DNA of 5,784 nucleotides. Origin: Treponema sp. UBA2869 (GTDB lineage Bacteria > Spirochaetota > Spirochaetia > Treponematales > Treponemataceae). The stretch covers positions 1-5,784 of the forward strand of contig DEEV01000023.1 of the NCBI GenBank assembly GCA_002350445.1, in the 5' to 3' direction. Positions 1-5,784 of the stretch are shown in pieces (position 1 is the first letter of the stretch; each line of letters starts with the position of its first letter). The translations under genes were made by a program, and so were the position numbers. The notes below the pieces were generated by a model. The model searched no databases. It had not been told where the DNA came from and worked only from the letters and a program-made list of their open reading frames with translations.

Positions 1-11
1 CTTTCTTTCTA

Positions 12-33
12 TTTGTGTAATTCAAATCACAAA
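12..33. promoter_or_regulatory. 22-bp dyad TTTGTG-N10-CACAAA, possible regulator site
   Basis: TTTGTG at 12-17 is the exact reverse complement of CACAAA at 28-33, with 10 bases between. The half-sites recall the TGTG/CACA core bound by CRP/FNR-family proteins. However, the spacer is two bases longer than in the enterobacterial CRP site (TGTG-N8-CACA). The dyad lies about 150 bp upstream of the best + strand promoter, so a direct role there is doubtful. A 6-bp match in AT-rich DNA can easily be chance. Confidence 0.2.
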
Positions 34-72
34 ATACAATCAACTTCCGGCTTCTAACAAGCGTTAAAGACG

Positions 73-89
73 AGGACTGTAAGGACTGT
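73..89. repeat. Tandem direct repeat AGGACTGT, 9-bp period
   Basis: AGGACTGT occurs at 73-80 and again at 82-89, separated by one A. A partial third copy (GACTG) follows at 90-94. The block is more GC-rich than its surroundings. It lies just downstream of the predicted - strand start and about 75 bp upstream of the + strand promoter. Closely spaced direct repeats can bind response regulators, but two copies are weak evidence. Confidence 0.4.
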
Positions 90-117
90 GACTGAATTTC
101 TAATAATCATTAGCTGC

Positions 118-146
118 ATAATGCCAATAAAATAAAATTATGTCAA
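118..146 (-). promoter_or_regulatory. Possible divergent sigma-70-type promoter
   Basis: Read on the - strand, a perfect TTGACA -35 box (complement of 141-146) is followed after exactly 17 bases by CATTAT (complement of 118-123), which matches four of six bases of the -10 consensus. Transcription would start near 111 and run out of the left edge of the window. No gene it would serve is visible here, so the call depends on what lies upstream. Confidence 0.35.
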
Positions 147-165
147 CAGTTATAAAAAAATAATA

Positions 166-195
166 TAGACATAAAAACAATAATTGTTATATAAT
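166..195 (+). promoter_or_regulatory. Probable sigma-70-type promoter of the three-gene operon
   Basis: TAGACA at 166-171 (five of six matches to TTGACA) and a perfect TATAAT at 190-195 are separated by 18 bases. The predicted start is around 202, giving a 5' untranslated leader of about 65 nt before the cyclase ATG. An overlapping alternative is TTGTTA at 184-189 with TATATA at 206-211 (16-base spacer). In DNA this AT-rich, -10-like sequences are common, so the -35 match and spacing carry most of the weight. Confidence 0.5.
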
Positions 196-222
196 AAATA
201 GTATATATATAGAAAAATAATC

Positions 223-244
223 GAAAAAAGTTTCTGCTTTTTTT
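223..244 (+). other. Weak A/U hairpin in the cyclase 5' leader
   Basis: GAAAAAAG at 223-230 can pair with CTTTTTTT at 237-244 around the six-base loop TTTCTG, giving one G-C pair, six A-U pairs and one G-U pair. It would lie in the leader RNA, ending nine bases before the Shine-Dalgarno region. The U-run on its 3' arm looks terminator-like, but the stem has almost no G/C. It is more likely neutral, or a mild modulator of translation, than a terminator. Confidence 0.25.
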
Positions 245-252
245 ATCGGTTC

Positions 253-261
253 AGAAGAGAG
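253..261 (+). promoter_or_regulatory. Shine-Dalgarno region of the cyclase gene
   Basis: The purine run AGAAGAGAG ends six bases before the ATG at 268. The match to AGGAGG is only partial. The start is still well supported: an in-frame TAG stands at 199-201 and there is no in-frame ATG, GTG or TTG between it and 268. Confidence 0.6.
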
Positions 262-267
262 TTCCGT

Positions 268-2421
268 ATGGAAGAGTCAAAAAAAGAAAAAAAACAGAGG
301 CAGTTTCCTCTTGGGGTTAAACTTGCCCTCATCATTGGTACAATAGTTGTTGTTTCGCTTGGAACAGTAACAATTCTTAACAGCTATTTCGTTTCACAGG
401 ATGTTCGGGTAACAGCCGAAGAAAACAACCTTACAATCAACACACGTTCAGCAACCACAGTACAAAACGAAATTACATCTGTACGTGCAAACGTACTTCA
501 GATTCTTGACCTGATGAACGCCGCAAGCGGAGGAAAAACTTCGGCACTTGCACGTCAGGCAGAAGCTTTCTTTTTTGAACGAAATCAGAACATTGCAGAA
601 GTTTACGTACTTACAAAACAGAGTTCCGGAAACCTTATTCCACACACACATTTGCGCAATTCACGCTTTTTTGCTTCTAACGAAGTAGATACAAACTCAA
701 GCGATATTTTTATCAATCAGGCTAAAAAACAGCTGGACAGAGCATGCTTTGGAGAAACAATTGCAATGAACATTTCTCCATATTTCAAAATAGGGATGCT
801 TGCCCTTCTTATGCCTTACAGAGAAAACGGACTTGATGAATGCTGTGTTATTATGTTCAGCCTTGAAAAGATTTCTGACATTCTTGGAACAGGCTCTACA
901 AACCAGACATTTATGATAAATGATACCGATGATCTTCTTTGCCATTCAGAAAACGAAAAGGTTTTGAGCGGTCAGAGTATGAAAAATCACCCGCTTGTAG
1001 CACAGATGCGTCAGAAAAACCAGAACAACGAAGAAAGCCGTCAGGTCCCATTTGATATGGAAGACGAAAACGGCAAGAAATCAAAATACATTGGTGCTTA
1101 TCAGAAGATTGGGCTTGCAGATATCTGCGTTCTTACAACTGTTCCACTTGATACTGTACTTGAAGGTGTTCGCACAACACGTAAAAACAACCTTTACCTT
1201 ACAGGTATTGTACTTTGTATTTCAATCATCTTTATTTTGAGCTTTTCACGCTTTGCAATTTCAAGACATTTGCGCAAACTTACAGCAGCCGCAAAAGAAA
1301 TTCAAAACGGTAACTTTAATACAGATATTATTGCAACTTTAAATACAAAACGCCGCGACGAAATTGGTGTTCTTAACAGATCTACTCAGGATGAGCAGGA
1401 ATTCCTGAACACATTCGCACGCTTTACAAACCGTGGTGTTGCAAAAGCTATTGCCCGAAAGGAAATTGACTTTGAGCCACACCTTAAGGACGTAAGTATC
1501 TTCTTTAGCGATATCCGCGGCTTTACAGCAATTTCGGACGGATTTAAAAACCGTTTTGGCGAAGAAAGCCCTCGCGAAATCATCGGCTTCTTGAACGACT
1601 ACATGAGCCGCATGGTAAACTGCGTTACAATCTCCGGCGGAACAATTGATAAGTTCGAAGGTGACGCTATTATGGCTGTATGGGGCATTTTGCGCGACGA
1701 CAGCCTTGAATTTGAGCTTATGCCTGATTCAAATCCAAAGAAGAAAGAACTTGCAGATAAACACGCACAGCACGTAATGTCAGACGCAATTAGCGCTATC
1801 CGCGGTACAATTGCAATGCGTTACGCTCTTATGCAGTACAATAAAGACGCAGAAGCCTTTACAAAAGCACACGAACACGAAGCAAAGGCAAAATACAAGC
1901 CACACATTAGAATTGGATGCGGTATTAACACAGGACGTGCAACCTGCGGTATTATGGGTAGCGAAGACAAAATGGAATATACGGCTATTGGTGATAGCGT
2001 AAACTTTGCAAGCCGTACCGAAAGTTCTAACAAACCCTGCGGAACAGATATTCTTATTACACAGGACACATACAACCTTCTTAAAAAAGATTATATAAAA
2101 TGCGAAGAAAATCACTTCACAATTACAAAGGAACACGAAGCTGACGAAATTGTCGTAGAAATGATTCCTGTTGAATTTGAAGTAAAGGGAAAGGGCGCAC
2201 AGCATTTTTACGGTGTAGTAAATATGCCGCACTTTGATATAGAAGCATTTTTCAAAACTTCGGATGCAGAGTTTAAGCTTGATAAGGATTGCGCACGCTG
2301 CGTAGGTCCAACAGGTCCAAAGACACTGAACGAAGTTCGTAATTTGCTCGGAATTCCAATTCCAGAATTTGAATCGGTGAACTTGAATGAAGAAGAAAAC
2401 AAGATCCAAGTTAAGAAATGA
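268..2421 (+). CDS. Membrane-bound class III adenylate cyclase (Cache-like sensor, HAMP, cyclase)
   Basis: Converts ATP to cAMP in the cytoplasm under control of an extracytoplasmic sensor. The 717-residue protein has a basic N-terminus, TM1 at about 17-39, and a sensor at 40-308 that resembles a double-Cache domain (membrane-proximal half around FMINDTDD, 215-222). TM2 is at about 309-327, followed by a HAMP segment (328-380) and a cyclase domain at about 402-650. Catalytic residues are all present: metal-binding D415 (FFSDIRGFT) and D466 (DKFEGDAIMA), adenine-selecting K462 and T572 (YTAIGD), and transition-state N579 and R583 (SVNFASR). Thr at the second purine position points to class IIIb. 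Oddities are a HAMP His in place of the usual Pro (H334), a short HAMP-cyclase linker, a loop of roughly 35 extra residues before RIGCGINTG (548-556), and a tail with C675-x-x-C678. It is the first gene of the operon, and its 3' end overlaps the next gene by 35 nt. Class and activity are confident; the ligand is unknown. Confidence 0.95.
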   Translation: MEESKKEKKQRQFPLGVKLALIIGTIVVVSLGTVTILNSYFVSQDVRVTAEENNLTINTRSATTVQNEITSVRANVLQILDLMNAASGGKTSALARQAEAFFFERNQNIAEVYVLTKQSSGNLIPHTHLRNSRFFASNEVDTNSSDIFINQAKKQLDRACFGETIAMNISPYFKIGMLALLMPYRENGLDECCVIMFSLEKISDILGTGSTNQTFMINDTDDLLCHSENEKVLSGQSMKNHPLVAQMRQKNQNNEESRQVPFDMEDENGKKSKYIGAYQKIGLADICVLTTVPLDTVLEGVRTTRKNNLYLTGIVLCISIIFILSFSRFAISRHLRKLTAAAKEIQNGNFNTDIIATLNTKRRDEIGVLNRSTQDEQEFLNTFARFTNRGVAKAIARKEIDFEPHLKDVSIFFSDIRGFTAISDGFKNRFGEESPREIIGFLNDYMSRMVNCVTISGGTIDKFEGDAIMAVWGILRDDSLEFELMPDSNPKKKELADKHAQHVMSDAISAIRGTIAMRYALMQYNKDAEAFTKAHEHEAKAKYKPHIRIGCGINTGRATCGIMGSEDKMEYTAIGDSVNFASRTESSNKPCGTDILITQDTYNLLKKDYIKCEENHFTITKEHEADEIVVEMIPVEFEVKGKGAQHFYGVVNMPHFDIEAFFKTSDAEFKLDKDCARCVGPTGPKTLNEVRNLLGIPIPEFESVNLNEEENKIQVKK
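2376..2389 (+). promoter_or_regulatory. Shine-Dalgarno and start of the FecR gene inside the cyclase 3' end
   Basis: GGTGA at 2376-2380 lies six bases before the ATG at 2387, all within the cyclase reading frame. In the FecR frame a TGA occupies 2384-2386, directly before this ATG, so no upstream start is possible. The ATG at 2418 is in another frame, and later in-frame TTG codons fall inside the membrane segment. The 35-nt overlap makes translational coupling to the cyclase likely. Confidence 0.7.
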
Positions 2422-5236
2422 TTTAGCCATTCCATTCTGGATTGCAATTACATTTTGCCTTTTGGGAGCGGCGGCAAACTCTATTCTCTTTCATAACAGC
2501 TTTTTTAGAGCACTTTCCAAGCTTAACGAAGAGCCTATAGCTACAATTACATTCAAATATAAAACTGCACAGCGAAAATTTCTGGACAGAGTTGTGTGGG
2601 ACCGTTTGCGTCAGAATTCACCGGTTTATAACGGAGATACAATTCATACAGCCGATTTGTCAGAAGCTACAGTATGGTTTGATGACGGAACAACTCTTGA
2701 CCTTGCCGAAAACACAATGGCTCAGGTTTTTAAGCACGGCGATGGAAGTCTTGGAACAGACCTTTCTCAGGGTAGCGCAACAGTTGATTCATCAGATGAC
2801 AGCTATGGCATGACCCTTACAACGGCAAACGTACGCGTAGATGTAAAGAAAGGAACTAAGCTTTCTGCACAAAAAGATGCACAGGGTAACGATGTAAACC
2901 TTTCTGTAGAAAAAGGACGTGCTTCGCTTTCTGACGGAACAATAATTAATTCCGGCGATTCTGCAATGCTCGGCGAAGACGAAAAAATTCGTGCAAGACT
3001 TTTTGTAACAAAGCCGCTTGTAAACGAAAAAATCCTTAATTATACAGAAGACGAAACTGAAGTACGCTTTTCGTGGTCAACAAGCATTAATATAGAAAAT
3101 CTTTCGCTTAAAATTGCCACTGACAAAGAATTTAGAAACGTACTTCAGTCAATTAATACAAAAAGTTTAAGAGAAGTTGCTGTAAAACTTCCAAAAGGAA
3201 CTTACCATTGGAAACTTGAAACAACCGACGAAAGTATAAACAACGACGGTGAAACTTACGTATGTAAAGGAAAGTTCCAGATTATTCAGGCACTTGCACC
3301 TCAGCTTATGACTCCGGCACAGGGCTATTCTTACCAGTACAGAAAGAAGAACCCTTCCCTGCGCTTTATCTGGACAGAATCAGAAAGTGCAACAGCCTAT
3401 AACTTTGCAATTTCTAAAAGTCCTGACATGAGCAACCCTGTTCTTGAACAGCGCTCATCAAGTACTTCCATCATTATTTCGACACTTAAGGAAGGAACCT
3501 ACTACTGGCAGGTAACACCATTCTACATTGTAAACCGCGTAGGACTTGCAAATCCTTCTAAAATTGGAACCTTTAATATAGAACAAAAAGGCGAACTTAC
3601 AGCGCCAATTCAGTTTACACCGACAAACGGCGAATTTGTAAACAAAGCTAAAAAAATGATGACTCTTTCATGGCAGATGGAAGACGAAGCAAGTTTTTAT
3701 AAAGTATTGGTTTCTTCCCGCGAAACTCTTTCTTCGCCGGTTATTTCAAAAGAAACAACAGAAAACTACCTTACTTTAACAGGTTCAGAAATGAACAACC
3801 TTAAAGACGGTGAATATTACTGGGCTGTAACCCAGGTAGACTCTGAAGGAAACTCTTCTCCTCGCTCAGAAACTCGTTCTTTCTACGTTTTGAACGGAAA
3901 TATTGAACAGAGAACAGTATTCCCGCCAGAAAACTACAACCTTTGGAAACCACTTTCCGGCGATACCCGCTTTACATGGAAAACTAACCTTACATTTGCA
4001 CAGCGTATTCAGATTGCGACAGACAGCAACTTTAGAAACCTTGTCGTAGATACAGAAACAAATAACAATGCTTATTCAGGAGTTTCTCTTGACGAAGGTG
4101 ATTACTGGTGGCGAATTACAGTTAATCAGGGAACCTTTACAAGCAGCACACCTGGCAAGCACTTTACAGTTGTACCAGAAATTGACTCTGCAAGACTTAT
4201 TCAGCCTACAATTGAAAACAAAGCTGTTGTACGTCCTAACGAAAAATATACTTTCAAATGGAAAGAACCGGAAGGCGCAGATTATTACCGAATTAAAATC
4301 TACAAAATTGGAAAAGAAGATCCTGTTTATGATGAAAACTTTATTACAGGCGATTCAACCGATGTAGATATGGAAGACTTTACAGAAGGTTCTTACAAGT
4401 GGGAAATTCAGGCATACTCATATGAATCTGACACAGCTTCGCGCCGAAGCAGTAAACTTACAGAATCTGGCTTTTATTTAAGAAAAATCAGGCCGGTTGT
4501 ACTTAAAGAGCCTGCGAACGGTATAAAAATTAAAGGACGCGATGCAATTTACAAACCAGGCTTTGCAAGATGGACTTCTCCAGAAACCTTTAGCAAAGCA
4601 ACCTTTATAATTGAAAAGACTTCTGGCGAAATTGAAATGGAAACAAAGTATATTTCGCTTGATAATAACGCACGTTCTGCAAAGTTCCCACCACTCTCTG
4701 CAGGAACTTATGAATGGAGAATTGAAGCAATGACTCATGATGATTTCGATGTTTCTGCAGACAAGCCTAATACATTTGAAGTATTGCCAATGACTCCATT
4801 TGATGCTTTGCAGAACGCAAAAACAGAAGGCGGAACAATATTTGACTCTAAATACTTTGCCGCAAGACGTAAAGCAGGACTTCCACTGGCAATTGATTTT
4901 AGCTGGAATCCTTCTACACAGTTAAAAGAAGATGTAAACGCTTACATTCTTGAGATTTTTGACAAACAGAACAAAAGAATTGTAAAAGAAATCATCAGAA
5001 AAGATGCAGAAGGAAAGATTCCAACAACCTACAGCTTCGAGAACACTGCAAAACTTGGCGAAAAAGGAACATTCAGCTGGATGATTAAAGCCGTACAGCT
5101 TGATGAAGATTCAGACACAATTCTTGTAGACGGTCATCCTGCAAAAGCAAAGTTCTCTATAAACTTTGTAATAAAGAAAACTAACCGTAAGCAGAAAGAT
5201 AAGAAAATCTATGCTCAGGAAAAGGAGACACGCTAG
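2387..5236 (+). CDS. Membrane-anchored FecR-domain protein with seven Ig/Fn3-like modules
   Basis: A 949-residue extracytoplasmic protein of unknown exact role. A basic N-terminus (KKKTRSKLR) leads into one hydrophobic segment at about 14-36. This looks like an uncleaved signal anchor, although cleavage after GAAA (27-30) cannot be excluded. There is no lipobox. Residues 78-200 form a FecR-type beta domain: NGDTIHTAD (82-90), FDDGTTLDL (98-106), then a strand-rich second half with KKGTKL (154-159). Seven modules of about 95-130 residues follow (206-930). Each carries an F/L-x-W strand near its start and a G-x-Y-x-W strand near its end, for example EGTYYW and DGEYYW. A basic tail (930-949) closes the protein. 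Classical FecR relays a signal from an outer-membrane transporter to a sigma factor; neither partner is seen here, so that role should not be assumed. The upstream cyclase and the downstream secreted protein suggest an envelope complex. A surface or periplasmic scaffold is the most likely description. Confidence 0.85.
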   Translation: MKKKTRSKLRNDLAIPFWIAITFCLLGAAANSILFHNSFFRALSKLNEEPIATITFKYKTAQRKFLDRVVWDRLRQNSPVYNGDTIHTADLSEATVWFDDGTTLDLAENTMAQVFKHGDGSLGTDLSQGSATVDSSDDSYGMTLTTANVRVDVKKGTKLSAQKDAQGNDVNLSVEKGRASLSDGTIINSGDSAMLGEDEKIRARLFVTKPLVNEKILNYTEDETEVRFSWSTSINIENLSLKIATDKEFRNVLQSINTKSLREVAVKLPKGTYHWKLETTDESINNDGETYVCKGKFQIIQALAPQLMTPAQGYSYQYRKKNPSLRFIWTESESATAYNFAISKSPDMSNPVLEQRSSSTSIIISTLKEGTYYWQVTPFYIVNRVGLANPSKIGTFNIEQKGELTAPIQFTPTNGEFVNKAKKMMTLSWQMEDEASFYKVLVSSRETLSSPVISKETTENYLTLTGSEMNNLKDGEYYWAVTQVDSEGNSSPRSETRSFYVLNGNIEQRTVFPPENYNLWKPLSGDTRFTWKTNLTFAQRIQIATDSNFRNLVVDTETNNNAYSGVSLDEGDYWWRITVNQGTFTSSTPGKHFTVVPEIDSARLIQPTIENKAVVRPNEKYTFKWKEPEGADYYRIKIYKIGKEDPVYDENFITGDSTDVDMEDFTEGSYKWEIQAYSYESDTASRRSSKLTESGFYLRKIRPVVLKEPANGIKIKGRDAIYKPGFARWTSPETFSKATFIIEKTSGEIEMETKYISLDNNARSAKFPPLSAGTYEWRIEAMTHDDFDVSADKPNTFEVLPMTPFDALQNAKTEGGTIFDSKYFAARRKAGLPLAIDFSWNPSTQLKEDVNAYILEIFDKQNKRIVKEIIRKDAEGKIPTTYSFENTAKLGEKGTFSWMIKAVQLDEDSDTILVDGHPAKAKFSINFVIKKTNRKQKDKKIYAQEKETR
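3002..5176 (+). repeat. Array of seven divergent Ig/Fn3-like protein modules
   Basis: In residues of the 949-residue protein, approximate module borders are 206-300, 302-398, 402-502, 509-597, 600-699, 701-800 and 801-930. The shared pattern is a Pro-rich entry, a strand ending in Trp (FSW, FIW, LSW, FTW, FKW, ARW, FSW), a central Y/F-x-hydrophobic strand, and a closing G-x-Y/F-x-W strand (GTYHW, GTYYW, GEYYW, GDYWW, GSYKW, GTYEW, GTFSW). Modules 1 and 4 are the most alike (IATDKEFRN and IATDSNFRN). No long exact DNA repeat was noticed, so the duplications are old. Module 7 carries about 30 extra residues before its first Trp strand. Confidence 0.75.
5222..5228 (+). promoter_or_regulatory. 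Strong Shine-Dalgarno of the third gene
   Basis: AAGGAGA sits nine bases before the ATG at 5238 and lies within the last codons of the FecR-domain gene. It is the best ribosome-binding match in the window. It supports this start, which is followed at once by a signal peptide. Confidence 0.8.
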
Positions 5237-5237
5237 A

Positions 5238-5784
5238 ATGGCTTGCATAACAAAAAGTAATGCATTACCAAAAACTCTGCTTTCTCTCCTTTTTATGACA
5301 CTTACCGCAGTTACGGTGTTTGCAGAAAAGAAACCTTCCCAGACAGAAGATGATTCTAAAACAGCTTCTGAAGAAGTTGCCGAAGAACAGCTGATTGATG
5401 CAAAGACACTTACAATTGAGCAAAACAAGATTGTTCAGCCTTTTGCATGGGAAAATGCCGGAGATGTTTCTAAATACGAAATTGTAATTCAAAAAAAGAA
5501 TGAAAAAAACGGCAAATACGAAGATTATTATTATCATGAAACAAACGACGAAGAAACTGAAAGTTGTATAATTTACATTGATCCGCCGCTGGAACCTGGT
5601 TATTACAAATCAATAATCAAAGTTTATAACATTCTCGATATTCTGGAAGAAGATCTTACCGACATAGATGAGTTTATAGTTTACATGGCGTTTAAGCCGG
5701 AAATTAAAAACGCAACCTACCCTCTTTACATGCGTTCTACAATTTATCTTGATGACCTTGATAACGACGGAATTATCGAAATTG
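5238..5784 (+). CDS. Secreted protein with an N-terminal Ig/Fn3-like module, partial at the window edge
   Basis: The first 182 codons are present; the gene runs off the right edge. Residues 1-29 form a type I signal peptide: K6 and K12 in the n-region, a hydrophobic core (LLSLLFMTLTAVTVF) and a likely cut after VFA at 29. An acidic, probably disordered linker follows (about 30-52). Residues 53-151 look like a single beta-sandwich module of the same style as those in the preceding protein: FAW (69-71), a KYEIVI strand (79-84) and GYYK (121-124) in place of the usual G-x-Y-x-W. The visible part ends in LDDLDNDGIIEI (171-182), an Asp/Asn-rich turn that may bind calcium or may just be a beta-turn. 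The gene starts one base after the FecR-domain stop, so it belongs to the same operon. The product should be periplasmic or surface-exposed; the full function cannot be judged from this fragment. Confidence 0.85.
   Translation, partial: MACITKSNALPKTLLSLLFMTLTAVTVFAEKKPSQTEDDSKTASEEVAEEQLIDAKTLTIEQNKIVQPFAWENAGDVSKYEIVIQKKNEKNGKYEDYYYHETNDEETESCIIYIDPPLEPGYYKSIIKVYNILDILEEDLTDIDEFIVYMAFKPEIKNATYPLYMRSTIYLDDLDNDGIIEI

Larger units (their letters stand above)
1..267. other. AT-rich intergenic leader, no supportable gene
   Basis: No convincing coding region is seen on either strand. A frame open from the left edge to a TAA at 65-67 could be the last 21 codons of an upstream + strand gene, but it is too short and unremarkable to call. 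On the - strand only an 18-codon frame (110 down to 54) exists. Positions 120-245 are extremely A/T-rich, as expected for a promoter region. The individual candidate elements are listed separately. Confidence 0.7.

Noticed and set aside
54..110. 18-codon leader peptide on the - strand (from 110 down to 54)
   Set aside because: There is no clear ribosome-binding site, and its ATG lies at or next to the predicted transcription start. The length is within chance expectation.
223..244. Intrinsic terminator before the cyclase
   Set aside because: The stem has only one G-C pair, and the T-run is part of the stem rather than following it. It is better described as a weak leader hairpin.
697..945. 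82-codon - strand frame opposite the sensor domain
   Set aside because: Shadow of the cyclase gene with an unnatural Cys/Lys/Phe-rich composition and no recognisable motif.
1780..2430. 216-codon open frame on the - strand opposite the cyclase
   Set aside because: It is codon-aligned with the cyclase. Its stops would be complements of TTA, CTA and TCA, which the sense gene rarely uses because Leu is nearly always CTT and Ser is spread over other codons. The product is a Cys/Phe/Asn-rich string with no domain, as expected of the complement of GCA/ACA/AAA codons.
2387..2494. Lipoprotein signal in the FecR-domain protein
   Set aside because: The only nearby Cys (C24) is preceded by ITF, which is not a lipobox, and it sits in the middle of the hydrophobic segment.
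4068..4367. 99-codon + strand frame inside the FecR gene
   Set aside because: It lies wholly within the well-supported FecR module region in another frame and has Leu/Gln/Thr-rich low-information content.
5111..5537. Two - strand frames (105 and 90 codons) opposite the third gene
   Set aside because: They oppose a gene with a strong ribosome-binding site and a clean signal peptide. Their hydrophobic look comes from complementing Glu/Lys-rich codons.
1..5784. CRISPR array, tRNA/rRNA gene, insertion sequence or prophage remnant
   Set aside because: No spaced direct-repeat array, cloverleaf, transposase-like frame or terminal inverted repeats were seen. Almost all of the window is accounted for by the three genes.

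Overview
The window looks like a stretch of a host-associated spirochaete chromosome, most likely Treponema and perhaps a gut or rumen species. This rests on three things. The DNA is AT-rich with a strong preference for CTT, ACA and GCA codons. The cyclase has a C-terminal half of the type I associate with treponemes. It sits next to a FecR-domain protein whose wording (KLNEEPIATITFKYK) I recall from treponemal proteins. The genus is an inference from memory; no search was run.

Layout. Positions 1-267 are an AT-rich non-coding leader. It holds a good sigma-70-type promoter on the + strand, a plausible divergent promoter on the - strand, a 9-bp-period tandem repeat and a short dyad. Three genes then follow on the + strand without a break. 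The first (268-2421) is a membrane-bound class III adenylate cyclase: TM, extracytoplasmic Cache-like sensor, TM, HAMP, catalytic domain, CxxC tail. The second (2387-5236) overlaps it by 35 nt and encodes a membrane-anchored FecR-domain protein with seven tandem Ig/Fn3-like modules. The third (5238 to the window edge) starts one base after the previous stop and encodes a secreted protein whose first domain resembles those same modules. No terminator is visible, so the operon continues past the window.

How they may work together. The cyclase makes cAMP in the cytoplasm in response to something sensed outside the inner membrane. The two downstream proteins are extracytoplasmic and built from adhesive or structural beta-sandwich modules. 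Overlapping and abutting genes imply co-translation, so an envelope scaffold or surveillance complex feeding a cAMP signal is a reasonable but unproven idea. The points most worth checking are the joint cyclase/FecR/Ig-module operon, the altered HAMP-to-cyclase linker, and the shared module across two adjacent genes.
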